Shown piece by piece: positions 1-9,128 of a DNA stretch of 64,000 bases; the stretch's first letter is position 1, and every line of letters starts with the position of its first letter. The stretch is from Nitrosomonas sp. Nm166. Lineage in GTDB: Bacteria; Pseudomonadota; Gammaproteobacteria; Burkholderiales; Nitrosomonadaceae. Location: the NCBI RefSeq assembly GCF_900112825.1, contig NZ_FONE01000008.1, forward strand, positions 23,059 to 87,058. Reading direction: 5' to 3'. Position numbers and translations under genes: made by a program. Below the pieces are notes generated by a model. That model did no database searches. It worked only from the letters and a program-made list of their open reading frames with translations, and had not been told where the DNA came from.

Positions 1-799
1 CTACACCAGCGCCTGTAACTGCACCGCTCAGCTCGGAAGTGTTTACTGCGTAGTTGCTGGTTGCATCACCGCCATTGGCAGCTGCTGAACCTACACCGAA
101 AGCATTCGCACTGCTGTTATCATTGAAGCTGTTGGCAGTATTGGTAGAGTTGTTGGATCTGTCAGAATTGTCAGAATTGTCATTGTGGCTGTTGGCAGTT
201 CTGATAGAACGATCCGAATTGTCGTTGTTGCTGTTACGAGTAGAATTGTCAGAATTGTCGTTGTTGCTGTTACGAGTAGAATTGTCTGAATTATCAGTTC
301 TCCGATTATCTGAATTATCAGAATTGTTCGTATTGTCGGTATTGAAAGAACCCGCTGTACTTGTTCTAGAAGAAAAGTCGTCAGAAGAACGGAAAGAATT
401 GTCCGAATTGTTCGTATTGTCGACAGAAGTACGGGCAGAATTATCAGAATTGTCCGTATTGTCGACAGAAGTACGGGCAGAATTATCAGAATTGTCCGTA
501 TTGTCGACAGAAGTACGGGCAGAATTATCAGAATTGTCCGTATTATCGACAGAATTGTCCGATCTATCCGTTGCCGTTGAAAACTCATTTGCATTTACAC
601 CTGAACCACTCTGTCTGTTTTCAGCGATAGCTCTTTTATCGACATCAGTATCGACATGAGTAGTGCCCCGATGATTTGATGAGGCTGTAGGGTTGACATC
701 GCGTTCATCGATTCTTGGATTTGCTAAAGCAGTACCTGCTGAGATACCGAAAGCGAGAGTGATAGTTGCAACCATAATTCTTTTATTGAATGAATTCAT
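1..799 (-). CDS. Secreted Asn/Ser/Asp-rich tandem-repeat protein (3' end outside window)
   Basis: The frame is open from an ATG at 799 to the left edge, giving 266 visible residues and no stop. A GGAG ribosome site sits 7 bases upstream of the ATG. The first ~26 residues form a signal peptide (basic start, hydrophobic core, cleavage after ALA). The mature part is almost entirely low complexity, built on DNS/DNT/NSDN units, including a 14-residue unit (SVDNTDNSDNSART) repeated about three times and a 12-residue unit (STRNSNNDNSDN) repeated twice. Towards the edge the sequence becomes Ala/Gly-rich with a SELSGAVTG motif. No catalytic domain is visible. By inference it is a surface or matrix protein, possibly adhesin-like. 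The family is not recognised. Confidence 0.75.
   Translation of the reverse strand, partial: MNSFNKRIMVATITLAFGISAGTALANPRIDERDVNPTASSNHRGTTHVDTDVDKRAIAENRQSGSGVNANEFSTATDRSDNSVDNTDNSDNSARTSVDNTDNSDNSARTSVDNTDNSDNSARTSVDNTNNSDNSFRSSDDFSSRTSTAGSFNTDNTNNSDNSDNRRTDNSDNSTRNSNNDNSDNSTRNSNNDNSDRSIRTANSHNDNSDNSDRSNNSTNTANSFNDNSSANAFGVGSAAANGGDATSNYAVNTSELSGAVTGAGV
218..289. repeat. 36-bp in-frame tandem repeat, two copies
   Basis: Two adjacent 36-bp units (218-253 and 254-289) differ by a single base near the end of the second. They encode two copies of a 12-residue Asn/Ser-rich unit in the minus-strand secreted protein. Confidence 0.85.
380..547. repeat. 42-bp in-frame tandem repeats
   Basis: Three near-identical 42-bp units lie at 422-463, 464-505 and 506-547; the last differs at one base near its end. 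A diverged copy sits at 380-421. The unit is a multiple of three and keeps the minus-strand reading frame, encoding a 14-residue repeat. Slippage or recombination should change copy number without breaking the protein. Confidence 0.9.
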
Positions 800-910
800 T
801 TTATTACTCCTTTAAGATTAATAGCTTAACTAACTAACAACTACCTGTTTATTTATGTCTCAACCAGACCAATCAAACTTTTCGGTAAGGTTATATGGAT
901 TATGTTCAAA

Positions 911-965
911 TAAAAGAAAAATGAAATAAGCAAATTCTTTAGTTTTATCTAAGGAATTTGCTTAT
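911..965 (-). terminator. Rho-independent terminator after the LuxR-type regulator
   Basis: Arms at 926-942 and 949-965 form a 17-bp stem with one imperfect pair and a 6-base loop. Read on the minus strand, the hairpin is followed by a T-rich run (911-925). It lies about 54 bases past the stop of the regulator at 1019-1663 and separates it from the repeat-protein gene. Confidence 0.8.
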
Positions 966-1018
966 AAATTGATGAGTGAACGTAGGAGTTATATAAACAG
1001 TGATGCAGTTTTAGTGAA

Positions 1019-1663
1019 TCATGCTTGAATAACATTATGATTCATTGCTAGACGGATGAGTTGCGCTGTATTCTGTAAATCCAATTTACGCATCAAATTG
1101 AGTTGATGAACGCCAACAGTTTTTGAACTGATAGTCAGGATTTCTGCAATTTGTGCACAGGAATGTCCTTCCGCTAGCAGTTTGAATATTTGGAATTCTC
1201 GTTTGGTCAGTGTATCTAAAGGGTTCTCAGAAGTTTCTTTGCGTGTCGCATTTATTGCCAGTGCTGAGGCTAACTCAGATTCGATATATATTTTTCCTGA
1301 GTTTACTTGACGAACTGCCTGAATCATTTCTCCCATTCCGCTTTGTTTACTAATGAACCCGGTTGCCCCCGCTTTTAGTGAGCTTTGAGCGACGGTTGCA
1401 TTCTTTAGCATACTAAAGACTAGAATGCGAGCAGCAGGATTTTTAGCTCTGATACGACGAATCGTTTCAAGTCCACCAATACCTGGCATGTTGAGGTCAA
1501 GAATTGTAACATCGGGCTGATGCTCTTGGTACAGTTGATAGCCGGTTTCACCATTGTCGGCTTCTGCCACTATGCACATGTTCGGTGTGCTTTCAAGCAA
1601 ACGGCGATAACCGGTACGTACTACAGGGTGATCATCAATCAATAAGATAGTGATTGGTTTCAT
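1019..1663 (-). CDS. NarL/FixJ-family response regulator, LuxR-type output
   Basis: This 214-residue two-component regulator should bind DNA when phosphorylated. An N-terminal receiver domain (about 4-120) has the acidic pair D10/D11, phospho-acceptor D56 in ILDLNMPG, and the conserved Lys in FISK (K106). A LuxR-type helix-turn-helix follows (about 145-210, LTKREFQIFKLLAEGHS). It resembles the UvrY/GacA group in length and layout. No intact kinase is adjacent; only a decayed kinase tail remains upstream on the same strand (1713-1883). A strong terminator follows the gene. The partner kinase and regulon are unknown. Confidence 0.92.
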   Translation of the reverse strand: MKPITILLIDDHPVVRTGYRRLLESTPNMCIVAEADNGETGYQLYQEHQPDVTILDLNMPGIGGLETIRRIRAKNPAARILVFSMLKNATVAQSSLKAGATGFISKQSGMGEMIQAVRQVNSGKIYIESELASALAINATRKETSENPLDTLTKREFQIFKLLAEGHSCAQIAEILTISSKTVGVHQLNLMRKLDLQNTAQLIRLAMNHNVIQA

Positions 1664-1712
1664 TTTAGGCCTTAATCCATGTAGCTCGCAGCTAAGTAAA
1701 GCACGATTACAA

Positions 1713-1883
1713 TTAATCGTTTTTTGGTTTATCGATGTCGGGGATCGTCACGCGGCATAGGCTATATCTATACATTTCGATTAATACATGCTTCACTATC
1801 GTAATCTTTATGGGGTGACCGCAATGAGTACCAATGCCATTGTCATCCTTTACTTCAAAAGATTCTGCCACAGCCGTTATTAT
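1713..1883 (-). pseudogene. Decayed histidine-kinase C-terminal remnant
   Basis: On the minus strand an open stretch without a start codon reads SFEVKDDNGIGTH, like the N/G1 box of HATPase_c domains. In the same frame it ends RVTIPDIDKPKND-stop, like the last strand of NarX/DegS-type kinases. The segment normally lying between these motifs is too short, and stops lie just upstream, so this looks like an internally deleted and truncated kinase. It sits directly upstream of and co-oriented with the response regulator at 1019-1663, as expected of a former kinase-regulator pair. Similarity is judged by eye. Confidence 0.45.
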
Positions 1884-2211
1884 CTACTATGTCGTTTTTT
1901 CAAGTCAGAAGCATTGATTGAGGTCGAATTTATTACTGATAAGCCGATTAGTGTCGGCATCGCTAAAATTCAGTAGTAGCTTAGAAGTAAGCCATTGAAT
2001 AGATATATATTATATGTATTCTTTTAGAAATGTTAAATCATTATTAATTTCATTTGCTTTGTATTGCAATTTTCATGCTCTTTAATGATTGTGTCAATTT
2101 TTCCTTAAAAGACCGCATTAAAAATTCTGTTTGGAAAAATGTGACGTGTAAGTAATACCATTTTTAATATTAATCCTTACCTGCTTGACAGAAGAATTGA
2201 AGGATTTGCTA
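1884..2211. other. AT-rich intergenic region before comEC
   Basis: About 330 bases with no convincing gene. The left part may hold further unrecognisable kinase remains. The AAGGA ribosome site for comEC lies at 2200-2204. Confidence 0.5.
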
Positions 2212-4608
2212 TTGCGATTAAATATTCTTGCTTTTGTTTTGGGTACTGGTCTATTGCAGCAACAGGCTAAATTACCCGATGTGATGTGGGCCTGGGGTTT
2301 GATGGCAATAATCTTTGTCATTGGATGGCTGCGGCGTTATCAGTCAACTGTTTTAGCCGCAACAACCAGAATTCTATGGTGGGTCTTTTTTCTGGGAGCT
2401 GGATTTTTCTGGGCAGCTGCCTTTGCACATTGGCGTTTAGCTGATTTTTTATCTCCAGAATGGGAACGCCGAGATATCCAGATCGTCGGGGTAATAGCAA
2501 GTATGCCGCAAGAAAGTGATCGCAGTATGCGTTTTCAGTTTCATGTTGAACATGTGGTTACTGAAGGTGCCACTGTACCTAAGCATATTGCGCTGTCCTG
2601 GTATAAAGGCCGTCAATCCGATGCGAATGAAATGGCATTCTCAGCGGTAAAAGTCGGTCAGCGTTGGCAAGTAACGGTGCGTCTTAAGCAACCTCATGGT
2701 AATGCAAACCCGCATGGTTTCGATTATGAAGCATGGGCCTTGGAGCATAACATTCGGGCTACTGGCTACATACGGGCTTCAGTGGATAATCAGCTTCTGG
2801 ATCAGATGGCTAATTATCCTGTCTATTGGATTGAGCAGCTACGTGAAGAGATTCAGCAGCGATTTACCAATCGCTTAGCGGACCGAACTTATGCCGGTGT
2901 TCTAAAAACTTTAGCGACGGGTGATCAGTACGCTATTCCACGGGATCAGTGGCAGTTGTTCATGCGTACGGGAACAATCCATTTAATGTCAATTTCCGGT
3001 TTACATATTACCCTGGTTTCAAGTCTGGTATTTGCATTGGTATTCGGATTATGGCGTTGCAATCCTTACCTAGTGTTACGTTTACCCGCACGTCGAGCTG
3101 CTGTTATTGCCGGATTAATAGTGGCCACTGGCTATGCAGTGCTGTCGGGCTTCGCAATTCCAGCGCAACGAGCGCTTTATATGTTGGCTGTGGTTGCGAT
3201 TGCGGTATGGAAAGGACGGTTTACTTCTCCAGTAACCATACTGGCATGGGCTTTACTATGGGTAGTGTTATTGGATCCGTGGGCAACTATTTCTTCCGGG
3301 TTCTGGTTATCATTTGGTGCTATCGCCATCATTATGCTGGTATCGGTGGGACGAATAGGAAAAATACACTGGCTCAGGGATTGGTTAAGAATTCAGTGGG
3401 CAATTACACTGGGGTTAGTTCCTTTACTACTGGCCTTATTTCAGCAAGTGTCATTGGTATCGCCATTGGCTAATGCCGTCGCAATTCCTTTAGTAAGTTT
3501 TGTAGTGGTGCCGTTAACATTACTGGCAACTATTCCATTACTCGACTTTACGCTGCCACTGGCTCATGAAGCGCTCAGCATAGGCATGGCATTATTGCAT
3601 TGGCTAAGTCAATTGCCTTATGCTGTCTGGGAGCAGCATGCACCGCCTGTATGGACGCTACCTGTGGCTATTGTCGGAATTATCTGGATGTTGTTACCAG
3701 GGAGCCTGGGGTTAGGTTTTTTTGCGGGCTTTTCTGCGCGCTGGGTAGGTTCGATTGCATTATTACCGATGTTTCTAATACAACCACCTAAACCGAGAGC
3801 AGGTGAATTATGGTTGACAGTATTGGATGTTGGTCAGGGTCTTGCGATTGTAGCGCGCACTGAGCATCATGCGCTGTTGTTTGATACCGGTCCAAATTTC
3901 GGTGAGACAGACAGTGGTAACCGCATTATCGTACCTTTTTTGCGTGGAGAAGGGATTCGGCAGCTCGATACCATGATCGTATCCCATGCAGACACCGATC
4001 ATAGCGGCGGAGCATTATCTGTATTGGCAGCAGTCCCTGTAAAGATGTTGAGCTCATCATTAAATAGCCCTCATCCGATACAACGAGCTGAGACGTATCA
4101 AGATCAATGCCGTGCCGGCCAATCCTGGCAATGGGATGGCGTATATTTTGAATTGCTGCACCCATTGGCGCAGGATTATGAGAATCCGCAAAATAAAACC
4201 AATGCAAATAGTTGCGTATTAAAAATTACCTCAACTCATGGAAGCGTGCTGTTACCTTCCGATATTGGCAGCAAAGAAGAGTCTGCATTGCTTGCTCGTA
4301 TTGGCGATAAGCTTCCTGCAACGATATTGATCGCACCTCATCATGGCAGCAATACTTCATCGACTTCTGCTTTTCTGCAAAAAGTAAATCCTGTATTAAC
4401 GATATTTACGGTAGGTTATCATAATCGTTATGGCCATCCGCACGAAGCCGTAGTGGCACGCTACCGCAATTTGGGAAGCCGACTGTTACGCAGCGATGTG
4501 GACGGCGCTATTTTGCTCCGTTTTGCAGATAATGAATGGTTTGTGGATAGTTGGAGAAAATTGCATCGGCGTTACTGGCAGCACAGCATTACTGATCCAT
4601 ATGATTAA
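2212..4608 (+). CDS. comEC: ComEC/Rec2-family DNA-uptake channel
   Basis: ComEC forms the inner-membrane channel for single-stranded DNA during natural transformation. The protein (about 798 residues) has N-terminal membrane helices and a DUF4131 region (to ~200), a central Competence domain with many helices (~215-490, motif MSISGLHITLV), and a C-terminal metallo-beta-lactamase-like domain (~540-770). The latter has LDVGQGLAIV, SHADTDHSGG and APHHGSN. I chose the TTG at 2212 because AAGGA lies 7 bases upstream and the protein then begins MRLNILAF, as in relatives. An upstream in-frame TTG at 2185 has no ribosome site. No other competence genes are in the window. Confidence 0.93.
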   Translation: MRLNILAFVLGTGLLQQQAKLPDVMWAWGLMAIIFVIGWLRRYQSTVLAATTRILWWVFFLGAGFFWAAAFAHWRLADFLSPEWERRDIQIVGVIASMPQESDRSMRFQFHVEHVVTEGATVPKHIALSWYKGRQSDANEMAFSAVKVGQRWQVTVRLKQPHGNANPHGFDYEAWALEHNIRATGYIRASVDNQLLDQMANYPVYWIEQLREEIQQRFTNRLADRTYAGVLKTLATGDQYAIPRDQWQLFMRTGTIHLMSISGLHITLVSSLVFALVFGLWRCNPYLVLRLPARRAAVIAGLIVATGYAVLSGFAIPAQRALYMLAVVAIAVWKGRFTSPVTILAWALLWVVLLDPWATISSGFWLSFGAIAIIMLVSVGRIGKIHWLRDWLRIQWAITLGLVPLLLALFQQVSLVSPLANAVAIPLVSFVVVPLTLLATIPLLDFTLPLAHEALSIGMALLHWLSQLPYAVWEQHAPPVWTLPVAIVGIIWMLLPGSLGLGFFAGFSARWVGSIALLPMFLIQPPKPRAGELWLTVLDVGQGLAIVARTEHHALLFDTGPNFGETDSGNRIIVPFLRGEGIRQLDTMIVSHADTDHSGGALSVLAAVPVKMLSSSLNSPHPIQRAETYQDQCRAGQSWQWDGVYFELLHPLAQDYENPQNKTNANSCVLKITSTHGSVLLPSDIGSKEESALLARIGDKLPATILIAPHHGSNTSSTSAFLQKVNPVLTIFTVGYHNRYGHPHEAVVARYRNLGSRLLRSDVDGAILLRFADNEWFVDSWRKLHRRYWQHSITDPYD

Positions 4609-4798
4609 TTATTTCATCTTTTAGCTCTACCGAAAGTTTCTTACAACCAGAAAGTCAAGACTTTTCCTATGCTTGACTATACTTCACATATTTTTCACAT
4701 ATTCTGCGATATGATCGGATAACAATGACCATGTTAAGTAAGCGGTTTATCTAAGCGCTTAATTTTCAGGGCTCTGATTATGAGAGAAGGAGATAATA

Positions 4799-5182
4799 AT
4801 GACCGCACGAATAGCGCATGTCGATGATGACTCAGATATCCGGGAAGCTGTTGAACAAATACTGCGAAAGAATGGTTATGAGGTTCAAAGTTATGTAAGT
4901 ATGCAGGATTTTATCGATTCATTGCAAAATGATGCCAATCGACCTGATTTAGCCATTCTCGATGTTATGGTTGAGTCAATGGATGCGGGTTTAACCGCTT
5001 ATGCCCAAATCCATAAACGCTATCCACAAATACAAACTATTTTCCTGACATCTTTGGGTGATATGATCAGACCTTATTTTGAAGATGGATCTCATGAATG
5101 GGTTTGTATTATGGAAAAGCCTGTTGAACCAGTGAGTCTATTGGCAACGATTAATGATCGTTTAAAAAGACGAGAAAAATAA
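4799..5182 (+). CDS. Single-domain response regulator (receiver only)
   Basis: A 127-residue stand-alone receiver domain. It has the acidic cluster D9-D11, phospho-acceptor D55 (LAILDVMV) and K107 in the MEKPVEP motif. There is no output domain, so it must act by protein contact or in a phosphorelay. An AGAAGGAG ribosome site precedes the ATG. The kinase gene starts 20 bases after its stop, so the two are almost certainly co-transcribed and a functional pair. The output is unknown. Confidence 0.9.
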   Translation: MTARIAHVDDDSDIREAVEQILRKNGYEVQSYVSMQDFIDSLQNDANRPDLAILDVMVESMDAGLTAYAQIHKRYPQIQTIFLTSLGDMIRPYFEDGSHEWVCIMEKPVEPVSLLATINDRLKRREK

Positions 5183-5202
5183 CGGAATTGAGTTAAACAG
5201 CA

Positions 5203-6675
5203 ATGGCAACTACTGAGTTTTCCTGGGACAATTCTGATAATCAAAGCATAGTGCTTGAGATTAAAGGAGATAGGCTCAAGCTCAGTGATGATGTTTTAAT
5301 CAATAATATTCGCTGGTTCATCGCCTTTCGTTGGGTATTGATCGCTGCACTGATCTTTTTCGAGGTCTTGATGCTTTTAGCTTCGGATTCCCTCGCACAG
5401 ATGGGTATCAGTGAACATCAGAAATGGCCAATTGTCATCATTGTAGTATTAGGTTTTGCGAATATTGCTTATACCTACGCTCTAGATCATTTTCAATCAA
5501 GCAAATACCATTCACCCTCGATCAATCTGTGGATGCAGATCATTGTTGATCTGATCTGCTTATCAGTTGTAGTGCATTATATTGGTAGCACTTCGACGCC
5601 TATTTCTTTTTTCTACGTACTGCACATCGCATTGGCCTGTATCTTTTTTTCTACTCGAGAAAGTTTGTATGTGACCATACTGGTGTGTGTAATGGACACA
5701 CTCGTAATTGTTATTGAAAATTTTCTGATTACCCAAACATCTCTCTCGATTCTAATGAGCAGCCATTTCTCACTCGAGAGCATATCTAGAGATAATGCTG
5801 TGTTATGGATGTTTTTTCTTGATATCCTGTTTTTCGTAGTTTGGTATGTTGTCTCAAGGCTCTCCCTGACTGTTCGCGCGCATGAGCGCCATCTCTTGGA
5901 TGCTTACAAACAAATCAATCAAGCGCAAGTAGAAAAAGATCAGTATGCCGTGCTAATGACACATCAGCTCAAATCCCCTTTGGATGCCATTCGAAGCAAG
6001 ATCAATCTAATTAAAGGAGGTTATTGCGGAGAAGCTTCAGCAGGGGTTAACGAAGCACTTGATAAAATTGATAATCGTGCACAAAGTATGTCTAGTTTAA
6101 TTCTGGACTTGCTCAGACTGGAGCGCTTAAAAGATACTTGTCTTAATACGGCTGTATTTAAGTCTGTGGATATTCAAACTATTCTGCAGAAATGTATCGA
6201 CAAATTGACACCTGTGGCTAATTCCAAACATGTCGTATTGAATGTGTCTATTGATAATTTTGTCTGCAAGGTTATTCCTGATCAATTGGAAATACTGCTG
6301 GAAAATATTATTACTAACGCTATTATCTATTCGCATGACAATGCCTCTATAGAAATTACATCCGAAGTTAATCAGCTGAACCGGAGCGCCAGCATTATCA
6401 TTACTGATCATGGCATTGGTATAGAAAATAAAGATTTACCAAATATATTTAATGAGTATTTCTATTCGCCCAGAGCAGCCATGCATAATAAAGCATCCAG
6501 TGGTATTGGCTTATCTATTGTTAGAATCGCAGCGGAAAATAATAAACTAAAAATCAAAGTTACCAGCGAACCTGGCGCAGGCACATCTTTCACGATAATT
6601 TTTAATCAGATCGAATTTTCTCTTGAAAAAAAAGAAACCCAGCTAGTATCTTTAGCGAAGTTTAATCTGTCTTAG
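5203..6675 (+). CDS. Membrane sensor histidine kinase
   Basis: A 490-residue kinase. Residues ~35-220 contain about six hydrophobic helices with short loops, so the sensor is probably membrane-embedded rather than periplasmic. A HisKA-type box follows (LMTHQLKSPLDAI, H254). The ATPase domain shows the N box (NIITNAIIYSHD), G1 (ITDHGIGIENKD), the F-box region (FNEYFYSPR) and G2 (SSGIGLSIV). It should autophosphorylate and pass phosphate to the receiver-only protein encoded just upstream. The stimulus is unknown. Confidence 0.92.
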   Translation: MATTEFSWDNSDNQSIVLEIKGDRLKLSDDVLINNIRWFIAFRWVLIAALIFFEVLMLLASDSLAQMGISEHQKWPIVIIVVLGFANIAYTYALDHFQSSKYHSPSINLWMQIIVDLICLSVVVHYIGSTSTPISFFYVLHIALACIFFSTRESLYVTILVCVMDTLVIVIENFLITQTSLSILMSSHFSLESISRDNAVLWMFFLDILFFVVWYVVSRLSLTVRAHERHLLDAYKQINQAQVEKDQYAVLMTHQLKSPLDAIRSKINLIKGGYCGEASAGVNEALDKIDNRAQSMSSLILDLLRLERLKDTCLNTAVFKSVDIQTILQKCIDKLTPVANSKHVVLNVSIDNFVCKVIPDQLEILLENIITNAIIYSHDNASIEITSEVNQLNRSASIIITDHGIGIENKDLPNIFNEYFYSPRAAMHNKASSGIGLSIVRIAAENNKLKIKVTSEPGAGTSFTIIFNQIEFSLEKKETQLVSLAKFNLS

Positions 6676-6756
6676 ATCGAAAAAAAACCGTATTCTCCAG
6701 CGCTTCAATAAGTTGAAGTAGTGACTTCGAAAAGTTCAAGAAGAAATGCTATTGAA

Positions 6757-6797
6757 GAAACCTATGCATAACTGTGTTTCAGAGGTTTTTGTATTTT
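6757..6797 (+). terminator. Possible terminator after the kinase gene
   Basis: Short inverted arms AAACCT (6758-6763) and AGGTTT (6783-6788) are followed by a T-rich run. The stem is short and the loop long, so support is weak. Confidence 0.3.
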
Positions 6798-6929
6798 TAA
6801 TCATAAAATCAACTACTTAAATACTGAACTATTCAAAAGTTAGTTATGCAGAGGCCGCTTGAATACTTCCACATTAAGCTCCATCATGCGTTATAATCGT
6901 GCGCTTTATTCTATTGACTAACCAAGATA

Positions 6930-7544
6930 ATGTTGCAAGGGATTAATCTCGCATGTATTCGCGGCGACCGTGAGCTTTTTAAAAATATCAATTTTTCACT
7001 CGAAGCGGGCGGTTTAATGCAGGTACATGGCCCTAATGGCAGTGGTAAAACCAGCTTATTACGCATGTTATGTGGATTGTCTAATCCTGCTGCTGGTGAA
7101 ATACACTGGTGCGGGACTGCGATTCGTTCTTTGGATGGGGATTATTTTGCCGCTGTGACATACATTGGTCATTTAAGTGGCACTAAAGATGATTTAACGG
7201 TTATTGAAAATTTGTGCATCTCAAGCGCACTTGCAGGTTTTGAAATCAGTGTTGATCAAGCAAGCGAGGCTCTTAAATATATGGGCTTGAGTGAAAGAGA
7301 ATCATTACCTGTTAAGGTTCTGTCGCAAGGTCAGCGACGTCGCGTGGCACTGGCTCGCCTACTTATTTGTAAAACGCCTCTATGGATTTTGGACGAACCT
7401 TTGGTCGCACTGGATGTAATGGCTGTTAAGTTGATTCAAGGATTGTTGGAACAGCATTTGCAGCAGGGTGGCCTGGTAGTGATGACTACGCACCAGGAAA
7501 TTGAGATTACCACTGCACCCGTCATGCAATTGCAACTGGCTTGA
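6930..7544 (+). CDS. ccmA: Haem exporter ATP-binding subunit CcmA
   Basis: ABC ATPase (204 residues) of the CcmABCD complex that releases holo-CcmE in System I cytochrome c biogenesis. Visible motifs are Walker A (GPNGSGKTSLL), the signature LSQGQRRRVALARLL, Walker B (LWILDEPLVALD) and the switch His (TTHQE). It is the first gene of the ccm cluster and ends one base before the ccmB ATG. Confidence 0.95.
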   Translation: MLQGINLACIRGDRELFKNINFSLEAGGLMQVHGPNGSGKTSLLRMLCGLSNPAAGEIHWCGTAIRSLDGDYFAAVTYIGHLSGTKDDLTVIENLCISSALAGFEISVDQASEALKYMGLSERESLPVKVLSQGQRRRVALARLLICKTPLWILDEPLVALDVMAVKLIQGLLEQHLQQGGLVVMTTHQEIEITTAPVMQLQLA

Positions 7545-7545
7545 T

Positions 7546-8205
7546 ATGTTTGGGTGGATAATTAAGCGCGATCTTCTGCTGGCCATGCGGCGTCAGTCTG
7601 ATGTATTGACGACTCTGTTTTTCTTTATCATCGTAGTGAGCTTGTTCCCCTTAAGTGTGGGACCGGAAATGAATATGTTACGAACAATGGCTCCTGGCGT
7701 AGTTTGGGTTGCAGCTTTATTGGCTTCGATGTTGTCCTTAGGTCGGATGTTTTCTAATGATTACTTAGACGGCACACTGGAACAAATGTTGTTATCCCCC
7801 CAATCGCTATCGCTTTTAGTTCTTGGAAAAGCCTTGGCGCATTGGCTGGTGACAGGGGTGCCGCTGGTATTGATGGCACCTATATTAGGCATTCAATATG
7901 ATTTACCAGCAGAGGCATTATATGTTCTAACGACCACCTTATTGCTGGGAACTCCAGTGTTAAGTCTGATTGGATCAATTGGCGCAGCGCTAACTTTAGG
8001 ATTACGAGGCGGAGGTGTATTAGTTTCGTTATTGGTATTGCCTTTATACATCCCTGTATTGATTTTTGGTGCAGGTGCGGTCGAGGCTAATATGGCAGGA
8101 GTTGGATTTAATGCTCACTTATCATTAATCGGCGCATTTCTTCTCGTATCACTGGTTTTCGCCCCCTGGGCGACGGCATCTTCTTTGCGGGTTTCTTTGG
8201 AATAA
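7546..8205 (+). CDS. ccmB: Haem exporter membrane subunit CcmB
   Basis: A 219-residue six-helix inner-membrane protein, the permease partner of CcmA. The ATG at 7546 follows the ccmA stop by one base and gives the usual start MFGWIIKRDLLLAMR; a longer frame from 7501 would overlap ccmA and add an atypical N-terminus. The length matches the family. A 176-bp AT-rich gap separates it from ccmC. Confidence 0.94.
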   Translation: MFGWIIKRDLLLAMRRQSDVLTTLFFFIIVVSLFPLSVGPEMNMLRTMAPGVVWVAALLASMLSLGRMFSNDYLDGTLEQMLLSPQSLSLLVLGKALAHWLVTGVPLVLMAPILGIQYDLPAEALYVLTTTLLLGTPVLSLIGSIGAALTLGLRGGGVLVSLLVLPLYIPVLIFGAGAVEANMAGVGFNAHLSLIGAFLLVSLVFAPWATASSLRVSLE

Positions 8206-8381
8206 AACAAGTTTGAGAAGATACTATATTTTCTAAAATTTTTGATGTTCTGAATTCACTTACTGGAAGTGATTTGATTCTTGATTTTGTTTTTTTAGTA
8301 TAAAATTGACGGTTATAAAATTTAGGGTCAGTTTAATTTAGAACTCATATTTAATAAATATGAAAAATTGTAAAATTTAAT

Positions 8382-9128
8382 ATGGCGATTAATTGGTTCA
8401 AATATTCTTCTCCGGCTAGCTTTTATTTCCTGGCAGGAAAAATGATTCCAATATTTGTCTTTGCCGCGGTGATATTACTGATAGCGGGGCTTTATGTTGG
8501 TTTCTTTGTAGCACCTACCGATTTTCAACAGGGTGAAGCTTATCGAATTATTTTTATTCATGTGCCCGCAGCATGGATGTCGATGTTTCTGTATGTTGTG
8601 ATGGCTTTTTGGGCGGGCATTGGTCTGGCTTTTAATACACGCCTATCTTCCATGTTTGCTACTGCCATTGCTCCAACCGGTGCAATGTTTACTTTTATTG
8701 CATTATGGACTGGTGCACTATGGGGAAAGCCGATGTGGGGTACATGGTGGGTATGGGATGCGCGACTAACTTCTGAGTTGATCCTGCTGTTTCTTTATAT
8801 AGGTTTTATGTCTTTACAAGCAGCTATTGATGATCCTCGACGTGCTGATAAAGCAGGTGCCATTATTGCTTTGGTTGGTGTGGTGAATATTCCGATCATT
8901 TACTTTTCAGTGCAATGGTGGAATACCTTACATCAAGGTGCATCAGTTAGCATTAATCAGGCACCTTCTATGGCAACGACAATGTTAATGGGTATGTTAA
9001 TTATGGTACTTGCAAGTTGGATGTATTCCATAGCAGTGATACTAAAGCGTGCCCGTGTCATCATTCTCGAGCGAGAAAGCCATACAGCATGGGTGGCAGA
9101 GTTACGGAAAAAAGGGGCTGAACAATGA
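8382..9128 (+). CDS. ccmC: Haem-handling protein CcmC
   Basis: A 248-residue inner-membrane protein that loads haem onto CcmE. It carries the tryptophan-rich WWD motif (WGTWWVWDARLTSEL, ~119-133) and the two haem-ligand histidines at the expected sites, H60 (FIHVPAAWM) and H184 (NTLHQG). The stop overlaps the ccmD start (ATGA). The 176-bp gap upstream may hold a separate promoter. Confidence 0.96.
   Translation: MAINWFKYSSPASFYFLAGKMIPIFVFAAVILLIAGLYVGFFVAPTDFQQGEAYRIIFIHVPAAWMSMFLYVVMAFWAGIGLAFNTRLSSMFATAIAPTGAMFTFIALWTGALWGKPMWGTWWVWDARLTSELILLFLYIGFMSLQAAIDDPRRADKAGAIIALVGVVNIPIIYFSVQWWNTLHQGASVSINQAPSMATTMLMGMLIMVLASWMYSIAVILKRARVIILERESHTAWVAELRKKGAEQ

Noticed and set aside
380..547. 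CRISPR-like regular repeats
   Set aside because: The repeats are directly adjacent without unique spacers, and encode an in-frame protein repeat.
54..659. Plus-strand open frame rich in Leu/Ser/Glu repeats
   Set aside because: It is the shadow of the minus-strand secreted repeat gene, which has a signal peptide and ribosome site; the plus frame has neither.
1788..1976. 62-residue plus-strand frame
   Set aside because: No ribosome site or family resemblance; the minus strand shows kinase-like sequence instead.
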